Source of the DNA: Clostridiales bacterium
GTDB taxonomy: Bacteria; Bacillota; Desulfitobacteriia; Desulfitobacteriales; Desulfitobacteriaceae
Assembly: GCA_027357125.1 (NCBI GenBank)
Contig: DAHVVW010000169.1
Span: 1-5,454, forward strand
Direction: 5' to 3'
Length of the DNA stretch: 5,454 bases
Positions 1 to 5,454 of this stretch are shown one piece after another; positions within the stretch are counted from its first letter, which is position 1, and the number at the start of each line of letters is the position of its first letter. The notes below the pieces were generated by a model. The model saw only the letters and a program-made list of their open reading frames with translations, had not been told where the DNA came from and ran no database searches. The position numbers and the translations under genes are program-made.

Positions 1-184
1 AAACATAAAATTTACGCATCAGGAAATGGCGATTTATGCCGGAACATGTAGGGTTACTGCTTCAAATATACTTGGGAATATGGAGAAGGCTGGCATTATT
101 AGGAGAGATAACGGCTATGTAATTATTAAAGATCTAAATATGCTAAAAAACTATATTGAACCAAGCAATGATTCCGGTGCATAA
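1..184 (+). CDS. Crp/Fnr-family transcriptional regulator, C-terminal part only
   Basis: This is the last 60 codons of a gene that begins before the window; the frame starts at base 2 and ends in TAA at 182-184. The peptide matches the C-terminal winged helix-turn-helix of Crp/Fnr regulators: a first helix with THQEMAIYAG (visible residues 5-14), a recognition helix CRVTASNILGNMEKAGII (16-33), and a wing GYVIIKDLNMLKNYI (38-52). In E. coli CRP the recognition helix reads S-R-E-T-V-G-R; here the Arg is kept (R17) but the Glu is Val (V18) and the later Arg is Asn (N22), so the DNA site probably differs from the classic TGTGA half-site. The cyclic-nucleotide-binding-like sensor domain lies outside the window, so the ligand is unknown. 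The gene converges with the - strand operon and is not part of it; whether it regulates that operon cannot be told. It is AT-rich (about 36% GC) compared with the operon. Confidence 0.85.
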   Translation, partial: NIKFTHQEMAIYAGTCRVTASNILGNMEKAGIIRRDNGYVIIKDLNMLKNYIEPSNDSGA

Positions 185-251
185 ACTCACCAACTACAAC
201 TGCCGTTGTTCGCACCTTCTACCTGTATAACATCAACGCCAGGCGCGCGCC

Positions 252-279
252 AAAAAAGCCTGACCTTTCGGCCAGGCTT
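252..279 (-). terminator. Rho-independent terminator of the hydroxylase operon
   Basis: Read on the - strand, arm AAGCCTGGCC (279-270), loop GAAA (269-266) and arm GGTCAGGCTT (265-256) form a 10-bp stem with one G-U wobble and a stable GNRA-type tetraloop. The stem runs directly into a T-tract (257-252). It lies 112 bases after the molybdopterin subunit stop codon, so it should end the operon transcript. On the + strand the wobble becomes an A-C mismatch and the T6 run (286-291) starts six bases after the stem. Any action as the terminator of the converging regulator gene would therefore be weaker, though bidirectional use is possible. Confidence 0.88.
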
Positions 280-323
280 ACAACATTTTTTACCATCTTA
301 TCTTTTTAATCCCTGATGCGCTT

Positions 324-346
324 AATTTGAATTCTTAATCCAAATT
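324..346. repeat. 23-bp AT-rich near-palindrome in the convergent gap
   Basis: Left arm AATTTGAATT (324-333), spacer CTT (334-336) and right arm AATCCAAATT (337-346) form an inverted repeat matching at 9 of 10 positions. In the - strand transcript the one mismatch is a G-U wobble, so a fully paired hairpin with a 3-base loop could form 45 bases after the molybdopterin subunit stop. It has no T-tract directly behind it and is AT-rich, so it is not a convincing terminator. It could be a 3' RNA stem protecting the transcript or a protein-binding dyad; nothing else in the sequence supports either. Confidence 0.4.
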
Positions 347-390
347 CGTTCAATTGAGGCCCTTATGACCCTTATTGGATTTCACTCCTT

Positions 391-2694
391 TTACTCTCTT
401 AGTGCCGCCAAAATCCTCTCCGGCGTCAAGGGCAAGGTCGTGAGATTCGTCCCCAACGCCTGGTTTACGGCATTGACGACAGCGGGGGCAGTCGGACAGG
501 TGGCAATTTCTCCAATGCTTTTGGCACCAAAAGGTCCAAGATCCCCGCCTTTTTCAATGAGCAAGACGTTCACCAGCGGCATATCCGGGGCATTGATCAA
601 GTGGTACCTGGCAAAGCTGTCCCCTTTGACTTTCCCGTTCTTGGGGTCAATCCGGAGGTCTTCGCTTAAGGCGAGGCCGATCCCCATTTGTACCCCGCCA
701 TAGATTTGTCCTTTGACAAAACCCGGATTAATCGCTTTTCCTACATCATGCACAGCTAATAAATCGATAACCCGCACCAGTCCCGTAAGGGTGTCTACTT
801 CCACTTCCACAAAGTTGGCTCCGTAAGAGCCGGGGTTGTCCGCAGCCTGGTAGGTCTCAGTGGCAATTATCTCCATCCGGTTTTTCCGTTGAATGGCTCT
901 GGCCATTTCTCCATAAGTCATCTTTTCCTCAGGCTTAGATTTAGCCCACACTATTTCTGCATGCATTACAACATCTTCCGGCTCGCAGCCGAGAATCTTG
1001 GCCGCTTCCCTCTGGAAGATTTCTTTCACCTTGTGCGCGGTTTTAAGCGCTCCGGCCCCGCAGATATGGGTGACGCGGCTGGACTGGGAGCCGACGTCAT
1101 AAGGACTGGTTTCCGTATCCCCTTCCGGGGCCTCGATTCTGTCCGGGTTGATATCAATAACCTCAGCGATTATTTGCTTCATGGTGGTGACCGTGCCGCA
1201 GCCTAATTCATGGATGCCGGAGTTGAGGATCATACTGCCGTCTTCCAGCATGCGCAAAGTCATCGTGGTAAAATCCTGGAACGCTCCAAAATACCCATTG
1301 CTGTGGGTGGCGCACGCCATGCCCACGCCGCGGCGGAAACGCCCGCTCCCGTTTCCGTTTGCCTGAGCCCGGCGCTCTTGCCAACGGAAAAGCTTAGCCC
1401 CTTCCTCGACACAGTCAATGATGCGGGCATTGCCCAACGACGGGCCGCCGCTCAAATCCTGGTCATAAGGATGTACGAGATTCCTAAGCCTGAATTCCAC
1501 CGGGTCAAGACCCAAACGATTAGCCACATGATCCAGGTTTATTTCCGTGATGGCATGAATCTGTGGGGAACCATACCCGCGGGCAGCCCCGGCCACCGGG
1601 GTATTGGTATGCACCGCCTGCACCCGGAAAACCTGATTTTCGATGCGGTAAAGGCGGAAAATCTTTTTCCCCATGGCCATACTTACGACTGAGCCGTTGG
1701 AGGTGTAGGCACCGGTGTCAACAATTGCCTTGACCTCGCGCGCCAGGATTTTCCCGTTTTTATCCACCGCCGTACGCACATACCCGATCGTTCTGGTGCG
1801 CGTGCGGGTCGAGATAATGCTTTCCTGGCGGTTATATTCAATCTTTACCGGCTTCCCGGTGGCTTGGGCGAAAAAGGCTGCCAAAGGCTCAATTGTCACT
1901 TCCTGCTTGCCGCCAAAAGAACCGCCCATGGGAGTTTTAAGAATACGGACTTTGTTATAGGGAAGTCTCAAAACTTTGGCGACCACTAAGCGCACAGAAT
2001 AAAGGATTTGGCAGGGGGTATAGATCGTAATTTTGCCGCTGTAATCAGGAATGGCAATACACACGTGCGTTTCCATCGCGGCATGATGGATCTTGGGCGT
2101 CTCTACTCTGTCTTCAACTATCAGCTCCGCTTTATTAAAAGTCTCACTTGTAATGCCGCAGCCGAACTCTTTCTCGAAAAACGGGGAGCCTCCAGGGTGG
2201 ATTTCGATCGCATTTTCTGTTAGGGCTTCCTCAGGATCGAAAAGCGCAGGCAACACTTCATACTCTACTTTTATCAGGCTCACAGCTTTAGCAGCCGTCT
2301 TTTTATCCGTCGCTACGACAGCCGCTACCCTGTCTCCGACAAACCTGACCGTATCGCAAAACAGGCGTTCATCTGCGCGCGCTTCTTGCCCGGCAAACCA
2401 CACCTGGCTGTTATAGAGGGTTTCGGGAGTATTTGCATGCGTAAAAACTGCTACCACTCCCGGCAGGGCTAAGGCCGCGGAAGCATCAATCTTCTTAATG
2501 CGGGCGTGCGCCAGGGGACTAAAAAGGATTTTGACATAAAGCATTCCCGGGAATTCCATATCCCCCGTATACTGTATTTTGCCCGTGGCCTTAGCAACGG
2601 CGTCATGCAGAGGTACGTTGTGCCCCACATATTTCAGCTCATTAGGTTGAGCCAGATCATCAGCATGCCCGTACATCCTTTTATCTTCTGTCAT
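391..2694 (-). CDS. Xanthine dehydrogenase-family hydroxylase, molybdopterin-binding large subunit
   Basis: This is the catalytic subunit of a molybdenum hydroxylase. It binds the Mo cofactor (as the cytosine dinucleotide in most bacterial relatives) and oxidises a C-H bond of the substrate with oxygen from water. The product is 767 residues, close to E. coli XdhA (about 750). The N-terminal a/b hammerhead domain spans about residues 25-155, followed by the two Mo-cofactor domains. Visible motifs: HHAAMETH (203-210), GGSFGGKQEVTIEP (257-270), AARGYGSPQ (370-378, with the substrate-pocket Arg at 372), GSQSSR (535-540), and GAKSIGEIA (723-731) with the expected catalytic Glu at 729. The GKQ form of the FGGK loop and the following EP are as in XdhA-type proteins; the CoxL loop AYRCSFR is absent, so this is not a CO dehydrogenase. 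An unusual point is GCG (498-500) where many relatives have GQG. Start choice: ATG at 2694 lies 7 bases after AAGGGGGT; a GTG at 2703 is in frame but has no room for that site. The start overlaps the FAD gene by 14 bp. The true substrate is unknown. Confidence 0.93.
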   Translation of the reverse strand: MTEDKRMYGHADDLAQPNELKYVGHNVPLHDAVAKATGKIQYTGDMEFPGMLYVKILFSPLAHARIKKIDASAALALPGVVAVFTHANTPETLYNSQVWFAGQEARADERLFCDTVRFVGDRVAAVVATDKKTAAKAVSLIKVEYEVLPALFDPEEALTENAIEIHPGGSPFFEKEFGCGITSETFNKAELIVEDRVETPKIHHAAMETHVCIAIPDYSGKITIYTPCQILYSVRLVVAKVLRLPYNKVRILKTPMGGSFGGKQEVTIEPLAAFFAQATGKPVKIEYNRQESIISTRTRTRTIGYVRTAVDKNGKILAREVKAIVDTGAYTSNGSVVSMAMGKKIFRLYRIENQVFRVQAVHTNTPVAGAARGYGSPQIHAITEINLDHVANRLGLDPVEFRLRNLVHPYDQDLSGGPSLGNARIIDCVEEGAKLFRWQERRAQANGNGSGRFRRGVGMACATHSNGYFGAFQDFTTMTLRMLEDGSMILNSGIHELGCGTVTTMKQIIAEVIDINPDRIEAPEGDTETSPYDVGSQSSRVTHICGAGALKTAHKVKEIFQREAAKILGCEPEDVVMHAEIVWAKSKPEEKMTYGEMARAIQRKNRMEIIATETYQAADNPGSYGANFVEVEVDTLTGLVRVIDLLAVHDVGKAINPGFVKGQIYGGVQMGIGLALSEDLRIDPKNGKVKGDSFARYHLINAPDMPLVNVLLIEKGGDLGPFGAKSIGEIATCPTAPAVVNAVNQALGTNLTTLPLTPERILAALRE

Positions 2695-3589
2695 TGCCGC
2701 CACCCCCTTGGCTCAAGCCTTGCTCCGGAAAAAGTTCGGCAAAAATATCATAAGCCAGAGCTTGCACCGCCTGCCGTTTATAGGCTTGGGATTGCCTACC
2801 CGGAATTGCTTTATCGACTGTCTCAGTCAAGCGCTGAGCAAGTTCAGCAGCCATCTCAGGCCGCACAGGCTGCCCGTTCCAATCCCGCTCCAAATTTTCT
2901 AGCCTGAGCGGAGCCTTTCCGAGCGCCCCCACAGCCAGGCGCAGTTTGCGTATGATTCCGTTTTCCAGCTCCACTACAGCAGCCAGACTTAGGCGGGCGA
3001 TGCTCACCTGTGTGCGGCTTCCGATTTTGACAAAAGCGCTTCTTCTTTCAACCCTAGGTTCGGCAAACGGGACCGCGATTTCCGTGACCAACTCACGCGC
3101 CTTAAGCGCATTTTCCGTGTCGGCCAACATCTCGGCTACAGCCAGCGTGCGCGCTCCCCCAGGACCCTCGACAGTCACCTCAGCCTCTAATGCCACTAAG
3201 GCCGGGAGGCTGTCTCCCGCCGGGGAAGCAGAGGCGATGTTGCCCCCTAGGGTTGCCCGGTTGCGGATCTGGGTTGAACCCATCTGCTTTCCTGCCTGAG
3301 CCAGGCACTGCGCATTTTCCCAGACAAGCGCGTTTGAACTTAGCTGGGTGAAAGTAACCCCGCTCCCAATTTTGAGCAGACCATTTAGCCTGCTTTCCAC
3401 CTTAATATATTGCAGCTCCGGAACCTGGGAAATATCAATAAGCCAGTCAGCCCGTCTCTGCCCAGATCTGAGCTCCAGGATAAGGTCAGTGCCCCCACTT
3501 AAAAACAGAACCTCTCCTTCAAGCCGGGAGACTTCTGCTCCTAATTCAGCCAGACTTTGCGGACAGGAGACTTGAAATTCAGGCATCAT
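2681..3589 (-). CDS. Xanthine dehydrogenase-family hydroxylase, FAD-binding subunit
   Basis: This is the medium subunit of the hydroxylase, which takes electrons from the 2Fe-2S clusters onto FAD and hands them to NAD+ or another acceptor. At 302 residues it fits the family (E. coli XdhB about 290). The N-terminal PCMH-type FAD domain shows SGGTDL (31-36), the flavin-contacting QIRNRATLGGNI (107-118) and SPAGD (122-126). The C-terminal CO-dehydrogenase flavoprotein domain shows AFVKIGSRTQVSIARLSLA (185-203) and RQSQAYKRQAV (265-275). There is no Cys pair to suggest an extra 4Fe-4S cluster as in 4-hydroxybenzoyl-CoA reductase. The gene begins with two ATG codons; the first (3589) overlaps the TGA of the 2Fe-2S gene as ATGA and lies 6 bases after GGAGGG. 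The stop TAA lies inside the start of the molybdopterin subunit gene. These overlaps suggest translational coupling of the three subunits. Confidence 0.93.
   Translation of the reverse strand: MMPEFQVSCPQSLAELGAEVSRLEGEVLFLSGGTDLILELRSGQRRADWLIDISQVPELQYIKVESRLNGLLKIGSGVTFTQLSSNALVWENAQCLAQAGKQMGSTQIRNRATLGGNIASASPAGDSLPALVALEAEVTVEGPGGARTLAVAEMLADTENALKARELVTEIAVPFAEPRVERRSAFVKIGSRTQVSIARLSLAAVVELENGIIRKLRLAVGALGKAPLRLENLERDWNGQPVRPEMAAELAQRLTETVDKAIPGRQSQAYKRQAVQALAYDIFAELFPEQGLSQGGGGNDRR
2702..2709 (-). promoter_or_regulatory. Ribosome binding site that decides the large-subunit start
   Basis: The - strand reads AAGGGGGT, ending 7 bases before ATG at 2694. The competing in-frame GTG at 2703 overlaps this site and so would have no spacing, which favours the ATG. 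The site lies within the last codons of the FAD subunit gene. Confidence 0.6.
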
Positions 3590-4062
3590 ACAGATCCCTC
3601 CGTTTCCTCAGCAGAAGCCGCATCCTTAACTGCATTCACAATATTTACATACCCGGTGCAGCGACATAAGTTGCCGGCAAGCGCGGTACGAATTTCTTCT
3701 TCGGTAGGGTTAGGCTCCCTGAGGAGGAGAGCTTTCGCAGACATCAGCATGCCGGGAGTGCAGAATCCGCACTGGATAGCCCCATTGTCAATGAAAGCCT
3801 GCTGCATCCTGTCTAATTCTCCGTTAGCAGCCAAACCCTCTACTGTTAATATTTCTTTCCCCCGGGCCTGAGATGCCAGCACCAGGCAGGAATTAACCGC
3901 AAGGTCGTCCATGATGACGGTACAGGCACCACATTCCCCTTCTCCGCACCCTTCCTTAGCCCCGGTCAACCCTAATTCTTCCCGCAGAACATCTAACAGC
4001 CTAGACTCCGGGTCTACCTCCAGACTATAAGCTTTGTCATTTACCTTAAACTCCAGCTCCAC
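3586..4062 (-). CDS. Xanthine dehydrogenase-family hydroxylase, 2Fe-2S small subunit
   Basis: This is the electron-transfer subunit that carries two 2Fe-2S clusters between the Mo centre and FAD. It has 158 residues, the usual length for this stand-alone subunit (E. coli XdhC about 159). The N-terminal plant-ferredoxin-like domain has Cys39, Cys44, Cys47 and Cys59 in GCGEGECGACTV and NSCL. The C-terminal helical domain has Cys98 and Cys101 (QCGFCTPGM) and Cys133 and Cys135 (NLCRCTGY). All eight ligands are present, so both clusters should assemble. No signal peptide is visible, so the enzyme is probably cytoplasmic. The start is GTG at 4062; an in-frame TAA two codons upstream rules out a longer form, and GGGGGGT is placed 5 bases before it. 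It is the first of the three hydroxylase genes, 70 bp after the methyltransferase gene. Confidence 0.95.
   Translation of the reverse strand: MELEFKVNDKAYSLEVDPESRLLDVLREELGLTGAKEGCGEGECGACTVIMDDLAVNSCLVLASQARGKEILTVEGLAANGELDRMQQAFIDNGAIQCGFCTPGMLMSAKALLLREPNPTEEEIRTALAGNLCRCTGYVNIVNAVKDAASAEETEGSV
3596..3601 (-). promoter_or_regulatory. Ribosome binding site of the FAD subunit
   Basis: The - strand reads GGAGGG inside the last codons of the 2Fe-2S gene. It is 6 bases before the first ATG (3589) and 9 before the second (3586). Both spacings work, so the protein may begin MMPEF or MPEF. Confidence 0.65.
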
Positions 4063-4067
4063 TTTTT

Positions 4068-4074
4068 ACCCCCC
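4068..4074 (-). promoter_or_regulatory. Ribosome binding site of the 2Fe-2S subunit
   Basis: The - strand reads GGGGGGT, then AAAAA, then the GTG start at 4062. It pairs with the anti-Shine-Dalgarno end of 16S rRNA if one G-U wobble is allowed. It supports the GTG start and lies just after the heptamer repeats. Confidence 0.6.
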
Positions 4075-4078
4075 AAAA

Positions 4079-4120
4079 TCGATATTCGAAATTCGATGTT
4101 CGATGTTCGATGTTCGAACT
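4079..4120. repeat. Six tandem heptamers, consensus TCGANNT
   Basis: Six 7-base units follow without a break: TCGATAT, TCGAAAT, TCGATGT three times in a row, then TCGAACT. Every unit opens with the self-complementary TCGA, so the array reads in the same phase on both strands (- strand units ACATCGA). Neighbouring units can form short stems such as TTCGA-ACA-TCGAA. The array fills more than half of the 70-bp gap between the methyltransferase and the 2Fe-2S subunit and ends a few bases before the ribosome binding site. The three identical central copies look like recent slippage. A role in spacing, mRNA processing or protein binding is possible but not shown. Confidence 0.85.
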
Positions 4121-4132
4121 TCTGGCCTCTGG

Positions 4133-5454
4133 TTAAAACGAGTCCCGACCGAATTTATTGCGGTAATACTTAAGCAGATCTTTCTCAACCTCGGGTTTTA
4201 ACGCTGGCCGTTCAAAAGTGGCTACCCTGTGCTGCCAGGCCGCAGTGGCCTTCTCTACCACATAACTGGTATAGTCTCGTCCGGCCTGGAACACTTGTCG
4301 GTCACTGAGCTGGGGGCGCCAAAATTCCTGCTTAAAATGCTTCATCGTGTGCTCAGTGTCCAGGAAGTGGCTGCCTGGACCTTTTTCTTTAATCACTTCC
4401 AGAGCCAGACTTTCTTCATCAACCTTAATTCCCAGCAGGAAACGCGAGGCCATGCCGTTTACATCTTCATCCATAATAAGCTTTTCGTATGAGAGCGTAA
4501 GGAACGAGTCGAGAATCCCCCCGGCATGCATGACAATACTGGCCTGACTGGCCAGGGAAGTAAACATGGAGAGCATAGACTCCATTCCCGCCTGGATATC
4601 AGGCGTCTTGGCATCTGTAAGAGCCCCGCCTGTACGTGAAGGGACTTTATAGAAGCGGGCCAGTTGGGCCGTGGCCGCGACAAGCAGGGAGAGTTCCGGC
4701 GCGCCCAAAGCAATGGCCATGGTCTGCATATCTGAAATCGTGGAGGTGTTGCCGTACACGACAGGAGTTCCGGGGTTAATGAGCTGTGCGAGGACTATTC
4801 CAGCTAATACTTCGGTATTGTTTACCACCAGCGTGCCGGCCAAAGTCACCGGGCTGGTGGCCATCGCCATACTGCATGGAGCAATAATCACCGGCTGTCC
4901 GGCACGCGCAAACGCAAACAGCCCCTCGATCATTTTTTCGGAAAACATTAACGGGGAGTCAGGATTGACCGTGCCGATTGTATGGCAGCCAGGCCGTCCT
5001 TCAAAGACAATGTCGGCGATATCGAGAACTGCCCGCGAAATCTCCGCACCCAAGGCAAACCCCATCTGCGGCTTATCCGAATACCAGTACCCTGCGAGCA
5101 CCATCCAGGCGTACTTCTCAACGTCAGAAAAGGAGGGAGCCTCCGGAATTACGAGGCCGCCTCCATTCGTTCCGTAAACAGCACTCTGGTGGACGATGCG
5201 TACTAAATTAAGGTAATCCTCTAAGTTTGCCAGTCTCCTGCCTTCCTTGGCATCCTGAACATAAACCACTCCGGCCGGCGGAGCGCAAACGGTATCCTCC
5301 CCAATCCAGACCGAACGGGCAGGATCACGCGCCTCGAGCAAAAAGCGGGCAGGGGCCATAGCCAACGTTTCTTCAACCAACCTGGGGCTGAGATAGACTT
5401 TGTTCCCTTCCACTCTGGCACCCTTGGACTTAAACCGTTCCAGGGCCATATCCC
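4133..5454 (-). CDS. MttB-family (trimethylamine:corrinoid) methyltransferase, N-terminus cut by window edge
   Basis: The protein belongs to the MttB superfamily (COG5598): TIM-barrel enzymes that move a methyl group from a methylated amine to the Co(I) of a partner corrinoid protein. At least 438 residues are visible. The frame is open to the edge, and the first visible ATG (5449) lacks a spaced ribosome binding site and falls inside the family's conserved start region (ALERFKSKGARVEGNKVYLS, numbered 2-21 from that Met). About 40-50 residues are therefore probably missing, relative to roughly 470-500 in the family. Typical stretches include VYGTNGGGLVIPEAPS (91-106), HTIGTVNPDSPL (156-167), APCSMAMATSPVTLAG (190-205), YGNTSTISDMQT (232-243), GGALTDAKTPDIQAGMES (274-291), MHAGGILDS (307-315) and GPGSHFLDTEHTMKHF (357-372). 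The visible frame has no TAG and ends in TAA, so no pyrrolysine is encoded here; this is the non-Pyl branch, whose characterised members act on quaternary amines (glycine betaine, proline betaine, carnitine). The corrinoid protein gene is not in view. The substrate is unknown. Confidence 0.9.
   Translation of the reverse strand, partial: DMALERFKSKGARVEGNKVYLSPRLVEETLAMAPARFLLEARDPARSVWIGEDTVCAPPAGVVYVQDAKEGRRLANLEDYLNLVRIVHQSAVYGTNGGGLVIPEAPSFSDVEKYAWMVLAGYWYSDKPQMGFALGAEISRAVLDIADIVFEGRPGCHTIGTVNPDSPLMFSEKMIEGLFAFARAGQPVIIAPCSMAMATSPVTLAGTLVVNNTEVLAGIVLAQLINPGTPVVYGNTSTISDMQTMAIALGAPELSLLVAATAQLARFYKVPSRTGGALTDAKTPDIQAGMESMLSMFTSLASQASIVMHAGGILDSFLTLSYEKLIMDEDVNGMASRFLLGIKVDEESLALEVIKEKGPGSHFLDTEHTMKHFKQEFWRPQLSDRQVFQAGRDYTSYVVEKATAAWQHRVATFERPALKPEVEKDLLKYYRNKFGRDSF

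Noticed and set aside
196..209. Small hairpin ACAAC-TGCC-GTTGT after the regulator stop codon
   Set aside because: It has only five base pairs and no following T-run, so it is not a credible terminator.
242..251. Perfect 10-bp palindrome GGCGCGCGCC beside the terminator T-tract
   Set aside because: It is a simple GC alternation with no loop; it could arise by chance and no repeat elsewhere in the window supports a function.
365..703. Open frame on the + strand inside the end of the molybdopterin subunit gene
   Set aside because: It is antisense to a clear, motif-bearing gene, and its product has no recognisable domain; the same holds for other + strand open frames in 889-2907, 2946-3871 and 4229-5211.
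391..2694. Large subunit of an aerobic CO dehydrogenase (CoxL)
   Set aside because: The AYRCSFR active-site loop is absent; the loop reads AARGYGSPQ as in xanthine dehydrogenase-type proteins.
2695..2703. GTG at 2703 as the start of the molybdopterin subunit
   Set aside because: It overlaps the AAGGGGGT site and leaves no spacing, while ATG at 2694 is 7 bases away from it.
4079..4120. CRISPR array or transposon end
   Set aside because: The units are 7 bases with no spacers, there is no transposase, and no target duplication is visible.
4459..4713. Short - strand frame in another phase within the methyltransferase gene
   Set aside because: The composition is Arg/Ser/Pro-rich shadow coding, and the region is fully explained by conserved MttB-family sequence; the same applies to 5221-5421.
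5447..5449. ATG at 5449 as the true start of the methyltransferase
   Set aside because: The upstream GGGAT leaves no usable spacing, the frame stays open to the edge, and the family has about 40-50 more N-terminal residues.

Overview
The window holds the end of one gene on the + strand and a four-gene run on the - strand that converges on it. The + strand gene (1-184) is the C-terminal helix-turn-helix of a Crp/Fnr-type regulator. The - strand run, in transcription order, is an MttB-family (trimethylamine:corrinoid) methyltransferase (cut by the right edge at 5454), then the three subunits of a xanthine dehydrogenase-family molybdenum hydroxylase: 2Fe-2S subunit (3586-4062), FAD subunit (2681-3589) and molybdopterin subunit (391-2694). 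Together the three window genes reproduce the size pattern of heterotrimeric bacterial enzymes such as E. coli XdhABC, but in the order small-medium-large.

Layout: 185-390 is a 206-base gap between convergent genes. It contains a strong rho-independent terminator for the - strand operon (252-279) and an AT-rich near-palindrome (324-346). The three hydroxylase genes are tightly packed, with overlaps of 4 bp and 14 bp and a good ribosome binding site before each. The methyltransferase is separated from them by 70 bp containing six tandem heptamers of the form TCGANNT (4079-4120). No RNA gene, CRISPR array, insertion sequence or origin was seen.

Function: the hydroxylase should insert a water-derived oxygen into a C-H bond of an N-heterocycle or similar substrate, with electrons passing from Mo through two 2Fe-2S clusters to FAD. 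The methyltransferase should move a methyl group from a methylated amine to a Co(I) corrinoid protein, which is not in this window. It has no in-frame TAG in the visible part, so that part carries no pyrrolysine, which points to the non-Pyl MttB branch whose known members use quaternary amines such as glycine betaine. Their same-strand adjacency makes a joint pathway possible (demethylation plus ring hydroxylation of an N-methylated compound), but this is inference from context only.

Organism: a strict anaerobe is likely, because corrinoid methyltransferases, MCD-type hydroxylases and a Crp/Fnr regulator are typical of Clostridia (Desulfotomaculum/Peptococcaceae-like or acetogenic Firmicutes). 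The purine-rich Shine-Dalgarno sites fit this. The sequence alone does not fix the species. The regulator end is AT-rich (about 36% GC by hand count of 1-180), while sampled lines of the operon run about 47-57% GC.
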